Positions 1 through 8,982 are shown, counted from the stretch's first letter. The stretch is 64,000 bases of DNA from Sphingobacterium sp. R2 (GCF_040760075.1 NZ_CP142884.1:3782001-3846000), one strand, 5' to 3'. The notes: a model not told the origin generated them from the sequence alone. A program made the numbers and translations.

Positions 1-1656
1 GGGTTCTGGAAATTTGTAACCTGCAGCAAAAAGTAACGATAGATCGGCCTTTTCCAATGTCATTACTTTTTGTCCATTGCTATTGTATAAGACAGATTCG
101 GGCGTTGTGTTTACCCTAGAGGAATTATTGACAAAATACTTTGAAGATTCACTCATTTCCACCTGGTGATCAAAATTCCCCGGGTTTAAAAGTTTAATGC
201 CAGAGCCATTTGTATTTATACTGTATTGATGTAAATAATAAGGGTCTTCGTTTTTCTCTCGGCCCGATGCAGTAAAGTATAATGCTTCGGAAGCAGGGTC
301 CAAACCGGTAATTTCCTCCGTATGAAAGGCGCCTTTTGTAATTTGATTGATCAATTTTCCATTCGTGTCGTAGAGGTAGTAGTGGCCCCAGCCATCTCTT
401 TCTGACCAATGGACTAATTGCTTTTTATTTTCGATCAAGAATGGTTTTTGAACATCCAGATATACATTGGAGCGTTCTTGGATAATGGTGTTTACAGCAC
501 CATTTATATTCACTTTTAGGAGGTCAATCCGTTTGAGGTCGCGGCTAGAACGTGAAATATAAAACTCTTCATTATTGCCCAGCCAGTAGTTGATAAAGTA
601 ATCCTCCTTATACGAATTTTTATCCGGGGTTTTTGTCCAGGTCGAGAGCGTCTGATTTTTAAACGCGGAAACATTGATGCGGCGTGGAGTTTTTGCTCCT
701 GCATCAAAGATATAAAGTTCAGTCTCTGTCGAGTCGACTTCGCCTGGCATTTGGTATTTATACGTTTCAAGTGTTGGGCGAGATGAGCCAACATTATTGA
801 TTACCCACAAAGGTTTTAATGCACGGTTGTCTTTTCTGCTCAAGGTAAAATAACGCCCATCCGGCGACCAGCTGATCCATACCCGCTTACGTTTAGTCTC
901 ATTGTCTTTATCTTTTTCTTCACCGGTAGTAGTGCTGTATTCATCGCCGCCCCAAGCATAATATTGTACACCGTCTTTTGTAATCTGGTGTTCTACAATG
1001 GTGCTGTCCTTTTCATTTTTTACCGCTTTAAGGTAATTGGATCTGTCCATCCAATACAAATTGTAGTCTTTTGCAAAGTAAACTGTATTGGTATCGGGGG
1101 AGAAGCTCGCCCAACTCAAAGGTGGTTTTACTTTTGTCGAATCACTGATTTCTAAGACAGACTTTGTTGCCAGATCATATTCCAGATAAAAGAGTTTCTT
1201 CTTGGTCGTATCGGACTTATTCTTGAGTTTTTGTATTTCATCTTTGGATTTCACGGTATCTTGCGTACTCTGAACCTGAAATCTTAATTTCTTCTCATCT
1301 TTGGTAAACCGAAGCCCTTGTAGTTCCAAATGTTGTGCATCTACAGGGTTTTTAACGATTTTAGTAATTTGAGCGGCGATGTCATCATTATTGAAAAGGA
1401 GTTCTTTCTTTTTCAGGGCAGGGTTAACAATGTACCAGTTTCTTCCCTGCGGGCTTGCATAATCATACCAAAATCGATCAGAAAAATTGATCCAGTTTGG
1501 TTTGATACTCGTTGAAAAAATCATTTTCTTTAATTTTTCAGGGGAAAATTTTGCCGCCAACTGATAGTTGGCTTTTATAGGTGCCTCTTTCGCCTGTTGA
1601 GCAGTGCCAATATAGGGTAATAAGCTGGCTGCTAAGATAAAGTAGAACTTATGCAT
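1..1656 (-). CDS. S9 family peptidase, dipeptidyl peptidase IV N-terminal part (partial at window edge)
   Basis: The frame is open from the ATG at 1656 to base 1, giving 552 residues and no stop, so the C-terminus lies outside the window. The product starts with a typical signal peptide (about 18 residues, ending near GTAQ), which points to export to the periplasm or outer membrane. The rest is rich in short beta-strand repeats with Trp, Tyr and Asp, as in the DPP-IV N-terminal beta-propeller (for example WISWSPDGRY and YYLHQYSINTNG). The family cleaves Xaa-Pro dipeptides from peptide N-termini using a C-terminal alpha/beta-hydrolase domain; that catalytic Ser-Asp-His domain would be encoded beyond base 1. 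It stands alone, downstream of the helicase gene on the same strand but 91 bases away. The family call is firm; the enzyme's actual substrate is unknown. Confidence 0.88.
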   Translation of the reverse strand, partial: MHKFYFILAASLLPYIGTAQQAKEAPIKANYQLAAKFSPEKLKKMIFSTSIKPNWINFSDRFWYDYASPQGRNWYIVNPALKKKELLFNNDDIAAQITKIVKNPVDAQHLELQGLRFTKDEKKLRFQVQSTQDTVKSKDEIQKLKNKSDTTKKKLFYLEYDLATKSVLEISDSTKVKPPLSWASFSPDTNTVYFAKDYNLYWMDRSNYLKAVKNEKDSTIVEHQITKDGVQYYAWGGDEYSTTTGEEKDKDNETKRKRVWISWSPDGRYFTLSRKDNRALKPLWVINNVGSSRPTLETYKYQMPGEVDSTETELYIFDAGAKTPRRINVSAFKNQTLSTWTKTPDKNSYKEDYFINYWLGNNEEFYISRSSRDLKRIDLLKVNINGAVNTIIQERSNVYLDVQKPFLIENKKQLVHWSERDGWGHYYLYDTNGKLINQITKGAFHTEEITGLDPASEALYFTASGREKNEDPYYLHQYSINTNGSGIKLLNPGNFDHQVEMSESSKYFVNNSSRVNTTPESVLYNSNGQKVMTLEKADLSLLFAAGYKFPEP

Positions 1657-1747
1657 TAAATAATGATATAGATAATCGTGTAATAATGGTTTTTGCTGTA
1701 AAAATATCTATAATTAGGTTCTTTTGCGAATGATTCGTGTAATAATC

Positions 1748-3178
1748 CTATGATGGATAGAAGTTTTCATTGAAATTAACGAGAAATAGCTCCTGCGTTG
1801 CCCGTGTTACTCCGGTATACAACCATCTTAAAAATTCAAGATCTAACATCTCATCGTTTATATACCCCTGATCGACAAAGACAATTGGCCACTGGCCCCC
1901 TTGCGCTTTATGGCAGGTAATTGCAAATGCAAATTTAATCTGAAGCGCATTATAATAAGGATCCTTTTTGATCGCTTCTAGGCGGTCTTTTTTATCCATA
2001 ATGTCGGCATAATCCAAAGCAATCTCTTCGTAGAGTGTCTTCTGGGTCTCATAAGGCAGGTTGGGACTGTCGGTATAGAGGCTGTCTAGGATCACGCGGC
2101 AGGTGATCGGTTCTATTTCGTCAATGTCTACAAATTCAAGTGTGACATCTGCAAACCGAAAACCATGCTGATCGTGGATGTTACTTACTTTTCGTACTTT
2201 GGCCATATCGCCATTTGCAATAAAACCATCGCCCATGTTGTTTTCCTGCAGCCAGAAGTAGTTGTTCTTCACCACCATAATATAATCTCCACCGGTCAGT
2301 TCTTCGTCCCGAAACAAAATCCTGTTCCTTATGTTTTGGTTGTACAAATTTGCAGAGCGATTTGAACGGCAGATAATCATTGTATTTTCGAGTCCATATT
2401 TATCATAGGCATAGTTTATACCCTCTATTAACCGTTCACCTGTCATTCTGTAAAGGTCTTTGAATCCTTTAGTTATGAATTTTGGAAAAGGAAAGTCTTC
2501 TTGATCTTCTTCTGCAGAGGTTATCTCTTCGCGTATTTTTGTCGCATTGTACAATATACCGGAATCTTTGGACTGCCGGACAACGGACGTCAGCTCAAAC
2601 GGATAAACGCAGAGATGAAATTCACTTTCAAGATAACTTGGGTTTAATGCGGGGCTGTCCAGAAGTCCCACAGGTGGTAACTGGGCGGTATCTCCGACAA
2701 ACAGCAGGGTACAGTTCTTTCCGGATTGCACATAGCGGATCAGGTCATCCAAAAGACTTCCTGAAAATGCATTTACAGGAGCATTGGATATCATTGACGC
2801 TTCATCGATAATAAATAGGGTATCTTCATGAAGGTTTTCCGCTAAGGTGAAATCCAGCTGAAATGAAACAGCAGATTTTTTTCGATAGATTTTCTTGTGG
2901 ATGGTGAGTGCTTTTCGACCCGAATAATAGGTAATCACTTTTGCAGCCCTACCCGTTGGAGCCAGCAGGACAGCTTTTTTGCGTAGTGCTGGCAGTACTT
3001 TAACCAGCGCCGAAATTAACGTAGTCTTTCCCGTACCAGCATACCCTTTCAGAACAAAGCAGGATTGCTTGTCAAAAGCGAGTAGAAATTCTTCCAATAA
3101 TCCGAAGGCTTCCAGCTGCTGATCGGTGGCCTGCCACGGGAATTGTTGTATTAACAGATTTTTGATGAACACCCTCAA
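1748..3178 (-). CDS. RecD-like ATP-dependent DNA helicase (SF1, AAA_30 with UvrD-like C-terminal)
   Basis: This 476-residue protein carries a Walker A motif GYAGTGKT at about residues 45-52 and a DEAS Walker B at about 125-128. SF1 motif III-like GDTAQLPPVG lies near 160, and the C-terminal helicase motif has ITCHKAQGGQWP followed by YTGVTRA near 450. This matches the small stand-alone RecD/Dda-like helicases of Bacteroidota (AAA_30 plus UvrD_C_2), which unwind DNA 5' to 3'; no RecBC partner genes are seen. The gene is divergent from the DUF3822-rsmD-coaD operon, with 79 bases between the starts. It is full length with all key motifs present. Confidence 0.9.
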   Translation of the reverse strand: MRVFIKNLLIQQFPWQATDQQLEAFGLLEEFLLAFDKQSCFVLKGYAGTGKTTLISALVKVLPALRKKAVLLAPTGRAAKVITYYSGRKALTIHKKIYRKKSAVSFQLDFTLAENLHEDTLFIIDEASMISNAPVNAFSGSLLDDLIRYVQSGKNCTLLFVGDTAQLPPVGLLDSPALNPSYLESEFHLCVYPFELTSVVRQSKDSGILYNATKIREEITSAEEDQEDFPFPKFITKGFKDLYRMTGERLIEGINYAYDKYGLENTMIICRSNRSANLYNQNIRNRILFRDEELTGGDYIMVVKNNYFWLQENNMGDGFIANGDMAKVRKVSNIHDQHGFRFADVTLEFVDIDEIEPITCRVILDSLYTDSPNLPYETQKTLYEEIALDYADIMDKKDRLEAIKKDPYYNALQIKFAFAITCHKAQGGQWPIVFVDQGYINDEMLDLEFLRWLYTGVTRATQELFLVNFNENFYPS

Positions 3179-3192
3179 AGTTATTTAAAAGG

Positions 3193-3224
3193 TTTGTCTT
3201 ATCCTCTAGAAAAAGCTATTTTTG
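3193..3224 (+). promoter_or_regulatory. Bacteroidota-type sigma-A promoter for DUF3822-rsmD-coaD
   Basis: TTTG at 3193-3196 and TATTTTTG at 3217-3224 are separated by 20 bases, fitting the Bacteroidota consensus TTTG-N19/20-TAnnTTTG. The -7 box ends 33 bases before the DUF3822 start, a normal leader length. Pattern match only; no transcription start data. Confidence 0.55.
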
Positions 3225-3257
3225 CGTTAAGAAGTTTTAATCTTTACAATTCAGCGA

Positions 3258-4055
3258 ATGAATTATATTTCAAAACAATTTAATATCCATTATTTACCGG
3301 AGTACAATCTTTTGGTCAAAGCTGGCTTCCAGAAGGATATCTTGGCGGTGGTTGATAAAAAATCAGTCGCCCCCATCGTGATCGAATATCCGTCGGAAGA
3401 GCCGATTTTGGATGCGACACGCATCATGAGCCTTCCGTTTCGATTTGTCCGCGTTGTGATACCCCATCAGACATTTACATTTATTCCAAAAGAATTTTTT
3501 CTAAGCGATAATATTAGCGATTACCTACAATTTTTAGGTACATCCGATCTTGAAAACACATTTAGCTATTCTTTAGATAATCTTAATTTAGTTGCTGTAT
3601 ATCAGTTTGATGGATTGTTATTAAATAGATGGAGGAGGTTGTTTCCTGATGCTGTGATACTTCCCGAATTCGCTGTCGTGCTTGACCGCGCACAGGAGCG
3701 CGTTTCGATTAGAGGCAGCGTCTTAGGAATTCATTTTGTGGCTGAAAATGCTGTCGACTTTTATCTGTTTAAAAACGGAGTTTTTCAGCTCTATAATAGT
3801 TTTGAAATTCATACGCTGGATGATATTAGCTATTATGTGCTTAATATCTTAACGCAATTCAACCTTGGCGACTCCATTAATAAAGTGCTTCTTTCAGGGG
3901 AAATCCCAAATGAATCTTATTATAGACGTATCTCAACGTATACTGCTGATATCGAAATATTGGATTTGAAAACAAAAGTTGTATTGGCTGATAGGGAGGT
4001 GGAATCAAATCTGGCTCCATATAATGTATTATTTGATTCTATATTATGCGAATAA
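3258..4055 (+). CDS. DUF3822 family protein
   Basis: The product has 265 residues with no signal peptide and no membrane segment. I recognise it as the DUF3822 family by overall sequence and by its invariant place directly upstream of rsmD and coaD in Bacteroidota. The fold is thought to resemble actin/ASKHA-like proteins, but no catalytic residues can be assigned here. Its stop overlaps the rsmD start by 10 bases, so translation is probably coupled, and the three genes form one operon. The function is unknown; a role tied to ribosome or coenzyme A metabolism is inference from context only. Confidence 0.8.
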   Translation: MNYISKQFNIHYLPEYNLLVKAGFQKDILAVVDKKSVAPIVIEYPSEEPILDATRIMSLPFRFVRVVIPHQTFTFIPKEFFLSDNISDYLQFLGTSDLENTFSYSLDNLNLVAVYQFDGLLLNRWRRLFPDAVILPEFAVVLDRAQERVSIRGSVLGIHFVAENAVDFYLFKNGVFQLYNSFEIHTLDDISYYVLNILTQFNLGDSINKVLLSGEIPNESYYRRISTYTADIEILDLKTKVVLADREVESNLAPYNVLFDSILCE

Positions 4056-4585
4056 TCGGAGGTCGTTTAGGAGGCTTAAGGCTCAATCCACCAACAAATT
4101 TACCTGTGCGACCAACCACGGATATCGCCAAAGAAGCGCTGTTTAATATTTTACAGAACAAGCTGGATTTTGATGGTTTAGCATGCCTGGATCTTTTTGC
4201 AGGAACAGGGAATATCAGTTTTGAGCTCGCATCGCGGGATGTAGCGCATGTGGATGCGATAGACCTTCATTTCAAATGCGTGCAATACATCAATGATACA
4301 GCGAAGAAGATGAAATTGGAGCAGATTAAAGCTAGGAAAGCCGATGTGTTTAAATTTATTGCTAGCTGTAAGCATACTTATGATTTTATTTTTGCAGATC
4401 CACCTTATGATATTCCTAAATTACCACAATTACCAAAACTAATTTTTGATCAACAATTACTGCGTGAAGGTGGGCTCCTTGTCGTTGAGCATCCATCAAC
4501 AAGGCAGATGGAAGATCATCCAAATTTTATAGAAACTAGAAAATACGGGTATTCATCATTTTCTTTTTACGCTAAGACTATCTAA
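4046..4585 (+). CDS. rsmD: 16S rRNA (guanine(966)-N(2))-methyltransferase RsmD
   Basis: This 179-residue protein has the hallmark N-terminus MRIIGGRLGG, the SAM-binding motif LDLFAGTGNISFE at about residues 48-60, and the N-methyltransferase catalytic motif DPPYD at about 118-122. RsmD transfers a methyl group from SAM to N2 of G966 in 16S rRNA in assembled 30S subunits. Length and motif order are normal for the family. The gene overlaps DUF3822 by 10 bases and is followed after one base by coaD, a common operon in this phylum. Confidence 0.95.
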   Translation: MRIIGGRLGGLRLNPPTNLPVRPTTDIAKEALFNILQNKLDFDGLACLDLFAGTGNISFELASRDVAHVDAIDLHFKCVQYINDTAKKMKLEQIKARKADVFKFIASCKHTYDFIFADPPYDIPKLPQLPKLIFDQQLLREGGLLVVEHPSTRQMEDHPNFIETRKYGYSSFSFYAKTI

Positions 4586-4586
4586 T

Positions 4587-5063
4587 ATGAAAATTGCTGT
4601 TTTTCCGGGATCATTTGACCCTTTTACTTTAGCCCATCAAGATCTTGTTGAAAGAGCAATGCCGCTATTTGATAAAATCATTATTGCGGTAGGTTATAAC
4701 GCCAATAAAAAAGGAATGTTAGATCACGACGAACGGGTAGATTCAATTAGTCGTGTTTTTAACAACGTAAGCGGGGTTGAGGTGCATAAATATAAAGGCT
4801 TAACCGTGGAGTTCTGCAGGCAGGTTGAAGCCCGTTTTATATTACGTGGGCTCCGGAATACCAGTGATTTCGAATTTGAAAATGCCATTGCTCAGAATAA
4901 TCTGCTGCTCAATAATGAGGTGGAAAGTTATTTCTTGATGAGTAGATCCGGAACAGCTCATATTTCTTCGTCCATTGTTAGGGATGTCTGGTTTAATGGA
5001 GGCGATATCAGTGCAATGGTGCCCGTTGCCATTCTGTCGCTGTTGAATGAAAAAGATAAATAA
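4587..5063 (+). CDS. coaD: pantetheine-phosphate adenylyltransferase CoaD
   Basis: The protein has 158 residues, the standard length. It has the nucleotidyltransferase signature GSFDPFTLAHQDL near the N-terminus (T/HxGH-like, here LAHQ), the RGLRNTSDFEFE segment in the middle, and the C-terminal ISSSIVRD motif. It transfers AMP from ATP to 4'-phosphopantetheine, the penultimate step of coenzyme A synthesis, in the cytoplasm. It is the last gene of the DUF3822-rsmD-coaD operon, one base after rsmD, and a strong hairpin terminator follows. Confidence 0.96.
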   Translation: MKIAVFPGSFDPFTLAHQDLVERAMPLFDKIIIAVGYNANKKGMLDHDERVDSISRVFNNVSGVEVHKYKGLTVEFCRQVEARFILRGLRNTSDFEFENAIAQNNLLLNNEVESYFLMSRSGTAHISSSIVRDVWFNGGDISAMVPVAILSLLNEKDK

Positions 5064-5087
5064 GGAAGATCATTAAAGCGTGATTTA

Positions 5088-5133
5088 ATAAAAAAAGTGC
5101 AGCAAAATATTATTTTGCTTCACTTTTTTTATT
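5088..5133 (+). terminator. Rho-independent terminator after coaD (possibly bidirectional)
   Basis: The arms AAAAAAGTG-AGCAAAATA and TATTTTGCT-CACTTTTTT form a near-perfect hairpin with a T run on one side and an A run on the other. It closes the coaD operon; the symmetrical T/A flanks would let it also work for the opposing aldo/keto reductase transcript. Confidence 0.75.
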
Positions 5134-5303
5134 GTTGGTAGACAGGGTCTTATGTGTTTTATGTGAATAATATGTTTTACTATTTAAATCAGTCTGATTG
5201 TCCCCTATGCTTTAAGGCCAAATATTATTTGGCAATGCGATCTTTTAGGAGTTAATTTATTCTATTTCAAGTCATTAACCTGATTTACCTGTATTTTAGT
5301 TTA

Positions 5304-6260
5304 CTAAGAGCTTGCTTTGTCCAATAGGTAGTACTCTTCAGGTGTAAGTTTGATTTCGAGAGCTCTGCTGAGTTCTTCGAGCTGCTTGATACTGGTTGCA
5401 CTTACAATAGGCGCTGTAACCGAAGGTCTATGTAAAATCCAGGCTAATGCAATGGCTGACATGCTTGCTTGTTGGCTATGGGCTATTTCAGCCAGGGCAT
5501 CTAGAATACGTAGACCGCGGGCATTAAACCTGTTTTTTAATGCATCGTAGCGCTTTACCTCTTTTATATCATCCAAAGAGCGGTATTTACCCGAGAGGAA
5601 GCCACTGGCGAGTGAATAGTAGCTGATTACACCCAGGTGATTGTCAATGGCCAATTGTTCATACTGTTTTTCATATTTCACTCGGTCGTCAAGGTTGTAT
5701 TCCGGCTGCATAGCAATATAAGCGGGCAGATTGTGCTCTTCAGCAATCCGGAGGGATTCCGCAATACGTTCCGGACTGAGATTTGATGCACCGATCCATT
5801 TTATTTTTCCAGTCTGGATCAGGTGATGGTAAGCCTCCAGTGTTTCATCGATTTGTGTTGTCAGATCATCATGATGCGATTGATAAAGATCAATTGTATC
5901 TACATTGAGGCGCAAGAGCGAATCTTCCACAGATTTAATGATATATTCTTTTTTCAGATTAGGTTTGCTATTATCTATCCGTCTTCCACCGACTTTTGTA
6001 GCAATCTGAATTTTATCACGGCTATCTCTTTTGCTGATCCATTTGCCAATGATTGTTTCTGATTCAGATCCGCTGTGCCCCGGCACCCAATGCGAGTAAT
6101 TATTAGATGTATCGATCAGGCTGAATCCCATATCGACAAAGGCATCCAAAAGGGCGAAGGATTGCTTCTCATCTATGGTCCACCCAAATACATTTCCACC
6201 AAAGACAAGCGGTTTGAATTCAATTTCACTATTTCCGAGTTTTACTTTTTCCATGATCAT
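5304..6260 (-). CDS. aldo/keto reductase
   Basis: The product has 318 residues with the AKR (beta/alpha)8 pattern. The catalytic tetrad is visible as Asp50 (LIDTSNNY), Tyr55, Lys89 (IATKVGG) and His129 (LYQSHH). The C-terminal NADP-binding part reads WILHRPSVTAPIVSATS. The family reduces aldehydes and ketones with NADPH; the substrate cannot be told from sequence. The start at 6260 has an AGGAAA element about 8 bases upstream; a second Met is two codons later. It is monocistronic, between the coaD terminator and tRNA-Leu. Confidence 0.92.
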   Translation of the reverse strand: MIMEKVKLGNSEIEFKPLVFGGNVFGWTIDEKQSFALLDAFVDMGFSLIDTSNNYSHWVPGHSGSESETIIGKWISKRDSRDKIQIATKVGGRRIDNSKPNLKKEYIIKSVEDSLLRLNVDTIDLYQSHHDDLTTQIDETLEAYHHLIQTGKIKWIGASNLSPERIAESLRIAEEHNLPAYIAMQPEYNLDDRVKYEKQYEQLAIDNHLGVISYYSLASGFLSGKYRSLDDIKEVKRYDALKNRFNARGLRILDALAEIAHSQQASMSAIALAWILHRPSVTAPIVSATSIKQLEELSRALEIKLTPEEYYLLDKASS

Positions 6261-6386
6261 TTGATTGTTTCCTAATTAAAATTAGGTAAAAAAGCCCGTT
6301 TTCAATCTATTGATAGGGGAGTTAAAAGTTTTTTTTAAATTTTCTTATTCATTATCAGTGGGTTTTAAAAATGATTGTTAGGGTAA

Positions 6387-6417
6387 TTTGGAATAATAAA
6401 AACTTTGCTTACTTTTG
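6387..6417 (+). promoter_or_regulatory. Promoter of tRNA-Leu
   Basis: TTTG at 6387-6390 and TACTTTTG at 6410-6417, 19 bases apart, match the Bacteroidota TTTG-N19-TAnnTTTG promoter exactly. The tRNA begins 20 bases after the -7 box. Confidence 0.65.
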
Positions 6418-6436
6418 CATCATCCCAAACGGATAT

Positions 6437-6516
6437 GCCCGGATGGCGGAATTGGTAGACGCGCTGGTCTCAAACACCAGTGGGAAACCGTGCCGGTTCG
6501 ACTCCGGCTCCGGGTA
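6437..6516 (+). tRNA. tRNA-Leu (anticodon CAA)
   Basis: A complete cloverleaf can be drawn. The acceptor stem GCCCGGA pairs with TCCGGGT, and the D-arm contains GGTAGAC. The anticodon loop CTCAAAC carries CAA, which reads the codon TTG. There is a short variable arm, and a T-arm GCCGG-TTCGACT-CCGGC. The 3' CCA is not encoded. A terminator follows within a few bases. The gene sits at the border between the core block and the decayed region, a frequent integration position, but no second copy of its 3' end was seen in the window. Confidence 0.96.
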
Positions 6517-6518
6517 CA

Positions 6519-6551
6519 AAAATCCTCTTTACATTCAGTAAAGAGGATTTT
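6519..6551 (+). terminator. Terminator of tRNA-Leu
   Basis: A perfect inverted repeat AAATCCTCTTTAC ... GTAAAGAGGATTT with a 7-base loop follows the tRNA by two bases and is rich in T on its 3' side. Confidence 0.8.
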
Positions 6552-6556
6552 ATGTT

Positions 6557-6814
6557 TTAATTGACTTCGCCGCCATTAAAGTATGTAAAATCGGTTTTCG
6601 TAAGTCCGGGATAAACGGCATTTACTTTAATATTTGTATCACGGAGTTCATATGCTAGCTGGATTGTGTACCTTTTTAGAGCCGCTTTTGATATTTCGTA
6701 AACTCCGTATTTAGCATAGTTGTAGGCAGGCCAATCAGGATTACTTAGTAATGAAAGAGAGCCAACGCTGGTACTCAAGTTGACTATTCTTGGCGCTGAG
6801 GATTTTTTGACTAG
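6557..6814 (-). pseudogene. SDR oxidoreductase fragment, missing both ends
   Basis: The frame reads about 85 residues that align by eye with the middle of classical short-chain dehydrogenases: KKSSAPRIVNLSTSVGSL, then the catalytic YNYAKYGVYEISKAAL region, then AYELRDTNIKVNAVYPGLTKTDF. The Rossmann N-terminus with TGxxxGIG is absent, and the frame stops right after GGEV where intact family members continue with a C-terminal segment. An internal ATG at 6778 could start a 73-residue product, but a functional enzyme is impossible without the NADP-binding half. The upstream edge coincides with the stop of the NTF2-like gene, so one deletion joint probably explains the left cut. Confidence 0.7.
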
Positions 6815-7182
6815 ATATGATTGGCAATCTTATATTCAGAAATTATTTTAATTGTATTTTTTCCTGCAGATTTAAACTCAAAGAAATAGGCAAAAAACAT
6901 TTCTTCTTTTTTAGTCTTATACGTTCCATTACAAGCACCAAACTTACCGTGACTTAATACTTCATCTAAGGTCAATTCAAGCGCTTCCACATTTTTATTC
7001 AAATACTTTCTTAATTCTTCTTTGTTTGAAATTGTTTTATGACCAATTATTTTAAATTCAAACTCATCTTCAATCCCATTAGCAATAGTTTCAAATTCGT
7101 TTTTATACAGAGCTATTATAAAATCTTTGATTAATCTCCTTTTAGGTGCATTATCGCAATCTGTAGGTACATTCAGTTTCAT
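6811..7182 (-). CDS. nuclear transport factor 2 (SnoaL-like) family protein
   Basis: This 123-residue protein begins MKLNVPTDCDNAPKR and has the NTF2-like alpha+beta cone pattern: an N-terminal helix RRLIKDFIIALYKNE, then strands ending in FFAYFFEFKSAG and NTIKIISEYKIA. NTF2-like domains bind small ligands or act as small enzymes; no catalytic residues can be assigned. The stop codon TAG lies exactly at the joint with the SDR fragment, so its last few residues may also be replaced. It is a single gene with no close partner. Confidence 0.75.
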   Translation of the reverse strand: MKLNVPTDCDNAPKRRLIKDFIIALYKNEFETIANGIEDEFEFKIIGHKTISNKEELRKYLNKNVEALELTLDEVLSHGKFGACNGTYKTKKEEMFFAYFFEFKSAGKNTIKIISEYKIANHI

Positions 7183-7376
7183 ATAAATATTTTCACTCTA
7201 CATTAAAACTACAAAATATCTCACCATACGTGAAACTATAACACAGTAATTAGCACCGGTAAGCTAAATCCTACCGATATGCGAGATTATAAAGTATAGC
7301 AATATGCACCGGATGTAGGTTCATTACTCGCATATCCCATCTAATATCTCCATACAATCTTCCGTGCTGGACAACT

Positions 7377-7973
7377 CTATTGCCGGTTCAGGCCCTCTTT
7401 GGGATAAATCAGGCAGCCAATTTTGGAGGGATGGTCCTGTACTAAGTTTGCCCTACCTTGCTTGTTGAGCATAAGTATAATCATTAAATCTCCACCTGCT
7501 GCCATCGTAAAAAACAGTCCGAATGCCAGCCACAATATATTGCCTAAAAACAGGGCGACTACCGAAGGTAATATGCCTAGGATTATACCGGGAGCGGCCG
7601 CACCGATCTGATAATCTCTCACCTTCAGCGGTTCTTTGCAATGACAGTAAGGCGTGATGGACTTCCATAAGATGCCGAAGCGAATGGACCGGAATCCCGA
7701 GGCGGCATATCTGGCCCAAGTGATGCCGTGAATAAGCTCATGTACAATCACTCCCGCAATAATAATGAGTATCAGCGAGGCAATCCCAGCTGTACCCGAC
7801 GGAAAAGCGGCTTTATAATTCGCAATAGAAAGCTTTTGCGGCCATAGCGCGTAAAAGGCAAGACCAAAGATCAGCGCAAATGGCAAGAAGTAGGCAAATG
7901 ACCTAAGCTGCGCCTGAACGGCATTAATCGTTAGCTCCTGAGCATTTCCAAGATTTGGATTGGATTCTTTCAT
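7377..7973 (-). CDS. DUF3267 domain membrane protein with HExxH metalloprotease-like motif
   Basis: Starting from the ATG at 7973 the protein has 198 residues. An upstream extension to 8105 would need a TTG start and adds residues unlike the family. At least four hydrophobic segments are present. The second and third surround VIVHELIHGITWA, the HExxH zinc motif of the DUF3267 family, which is distantly related to site-2 membrane metalloproteases. A later NPDW-like zinc ligand is not clearly seen; ILMLNKQGR occupies the C-terminal part. A proteolytic role is possible but unproven. Confidence 0.8.
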   Translation of the reverse strand: MKESNPNLGNAQELTINAVQAQLRSFAYFLPFALIFGLAFYALWPQKLSIANYKAAFPSGTAGIASLILIIIAGVIVHELIHGITWARYAASGFRSIRFGILWKSITPYCHCKEPLKVRDYQIGAAAPGIILGILPSVVALFLGNILWLAFGLFFTMAAGGDLMIILMLNKQGRANLVQDHPSKIGCLIYPKEGLNRQ

Positions 7974-8290
7974 ACTTAAAAATAGAAAAAAAAGTGGAAA
8001 GTCCTTACTTTCTAAATTCTTAAAGCGAACAACATTCAATAGCAAAAGATCTGTACTGATATGATAATATCCAGGAAATCTACAGATGACTACAGAATAT
8101 TTCAATTACAGAGTATACAGTTCAGCAACCACTCAAAACAAAACATTTTTGAGATAAATTTTAGCGATTAAAATGTCTGAAAGGACGAGATATTTATACA
8201 AACAATATCGTTATGGCTACAACATAACTACTTTCGGCTACATTTATAAGTTTGTCAAATCTGAACTTTGGTTTATAAATAATTTAGGAT

Positions 8291-8866
8291 ATGAAAGTAT
8301 TTGTTACAGGCGCTACAGGTTTCGTAGGAACAGCTGTAGTACAGGAATTATTAAAAGCTGGTCACAAGGTTCTAGGTTTGGCAAGATCAGAAGAATCTGC
8401 TAAAAAATTAATTAACGCAGGAGCAGAGCCCCATGTTGGTGACCTGATGGATTTTGAAAGCTTAAAGTCAGGAGCCAAACTCTCCGATGCTGTGATCCAT
8501 TTAGGATTTGTTCACGATTTTAGTCGTTTTCCCGAAATGTGCATTTTAGATAGTAAAGTGATCGAAGCTATCGGAGATGCGCTGGTTGGAACTGATAAAC
8601 CCTTTCTGATTACTTCTGGAACTGCGCTGTTTTCAAAAGATGGAATAACAACGGAGAATGACAGAGCGATGAACCATCCGCATCCAAGGATTGCTACTGA
8701 AAATGCAGCGGATGATCAGGTTGCGAAAGGCGTAAATGTTTCGGTGATCAGATTATCTCCCTCAGTGCACGGTGAGGGGGATGAAATAGGTTTTGTTTCA
8801 TTATTTATAAAAATAGCAAAAGAAAAAGGCGTCTCAGCCATCATTTGCGAAGGAAAGAACCACTGA
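8291..8866 (+). pseudogene. NAD(P)-dependent epimerase/SDR, C-terminally truncated by a deletion joint
   Basis: The N-terminus MKVFVTGATGFVGTAVV is a perfect extended-SDR Rossmann motif (TGATGFVG), followed by GLARS and GDLMDFESL as in the atypical SDRs annotated as NAD-dependent epimerases. The frame stops after 191 residues at KGVSAIICEGKNH. Intact homologues are about 290 residues and continue here with a conserved NRWPAVHRLDAA-type segment. The stop TGA is created where the sequence changes abruptly into an AraC-family C-terminus in another frame. A folded NAD-binding part may still be made, but the substrate-binding domain is gone. Confidence 0.75.
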
Positions 8867-8982
8867 TCGGCTATAAACTGGGCTTTGAACATTCACAATC
8901 ATTTAATAAATTATTTAAGGCCAAGACCAACATGACTCCGTTGGGGTTCAGAAAGTCATTCAAAAGGATTAATTCTATTTAA
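8866..8982 (+). pseudogene. C-terminal tail of an AraC-family regulator
   Basis: Read from 8866 the frame gives about 38 residues, IGYKLGFEHSQSFNKLFKAK then NMTPLGFRKSFK, ending at TAA 8980-8982. This is the second helix-turn-helix and terminal motif of AraC/XylS proteins (GFEHSQSFNKLFK, TPLGFR). There is no start codon or N-terminal part. The preceding bases belong to the epimerase gene, so both were fused by one deletion. The last bases overlap the stop of the DoxX gene on the other strand. Confidence 0.72.

Noticed and set aside
6437..6516. tRNA-Leu as the attachment site of the whole island
   Set aside because: No second copy of the tRNA 3' end was seen elsewhere in the window and no intact integrase is adjacent, so the claim is not supported.
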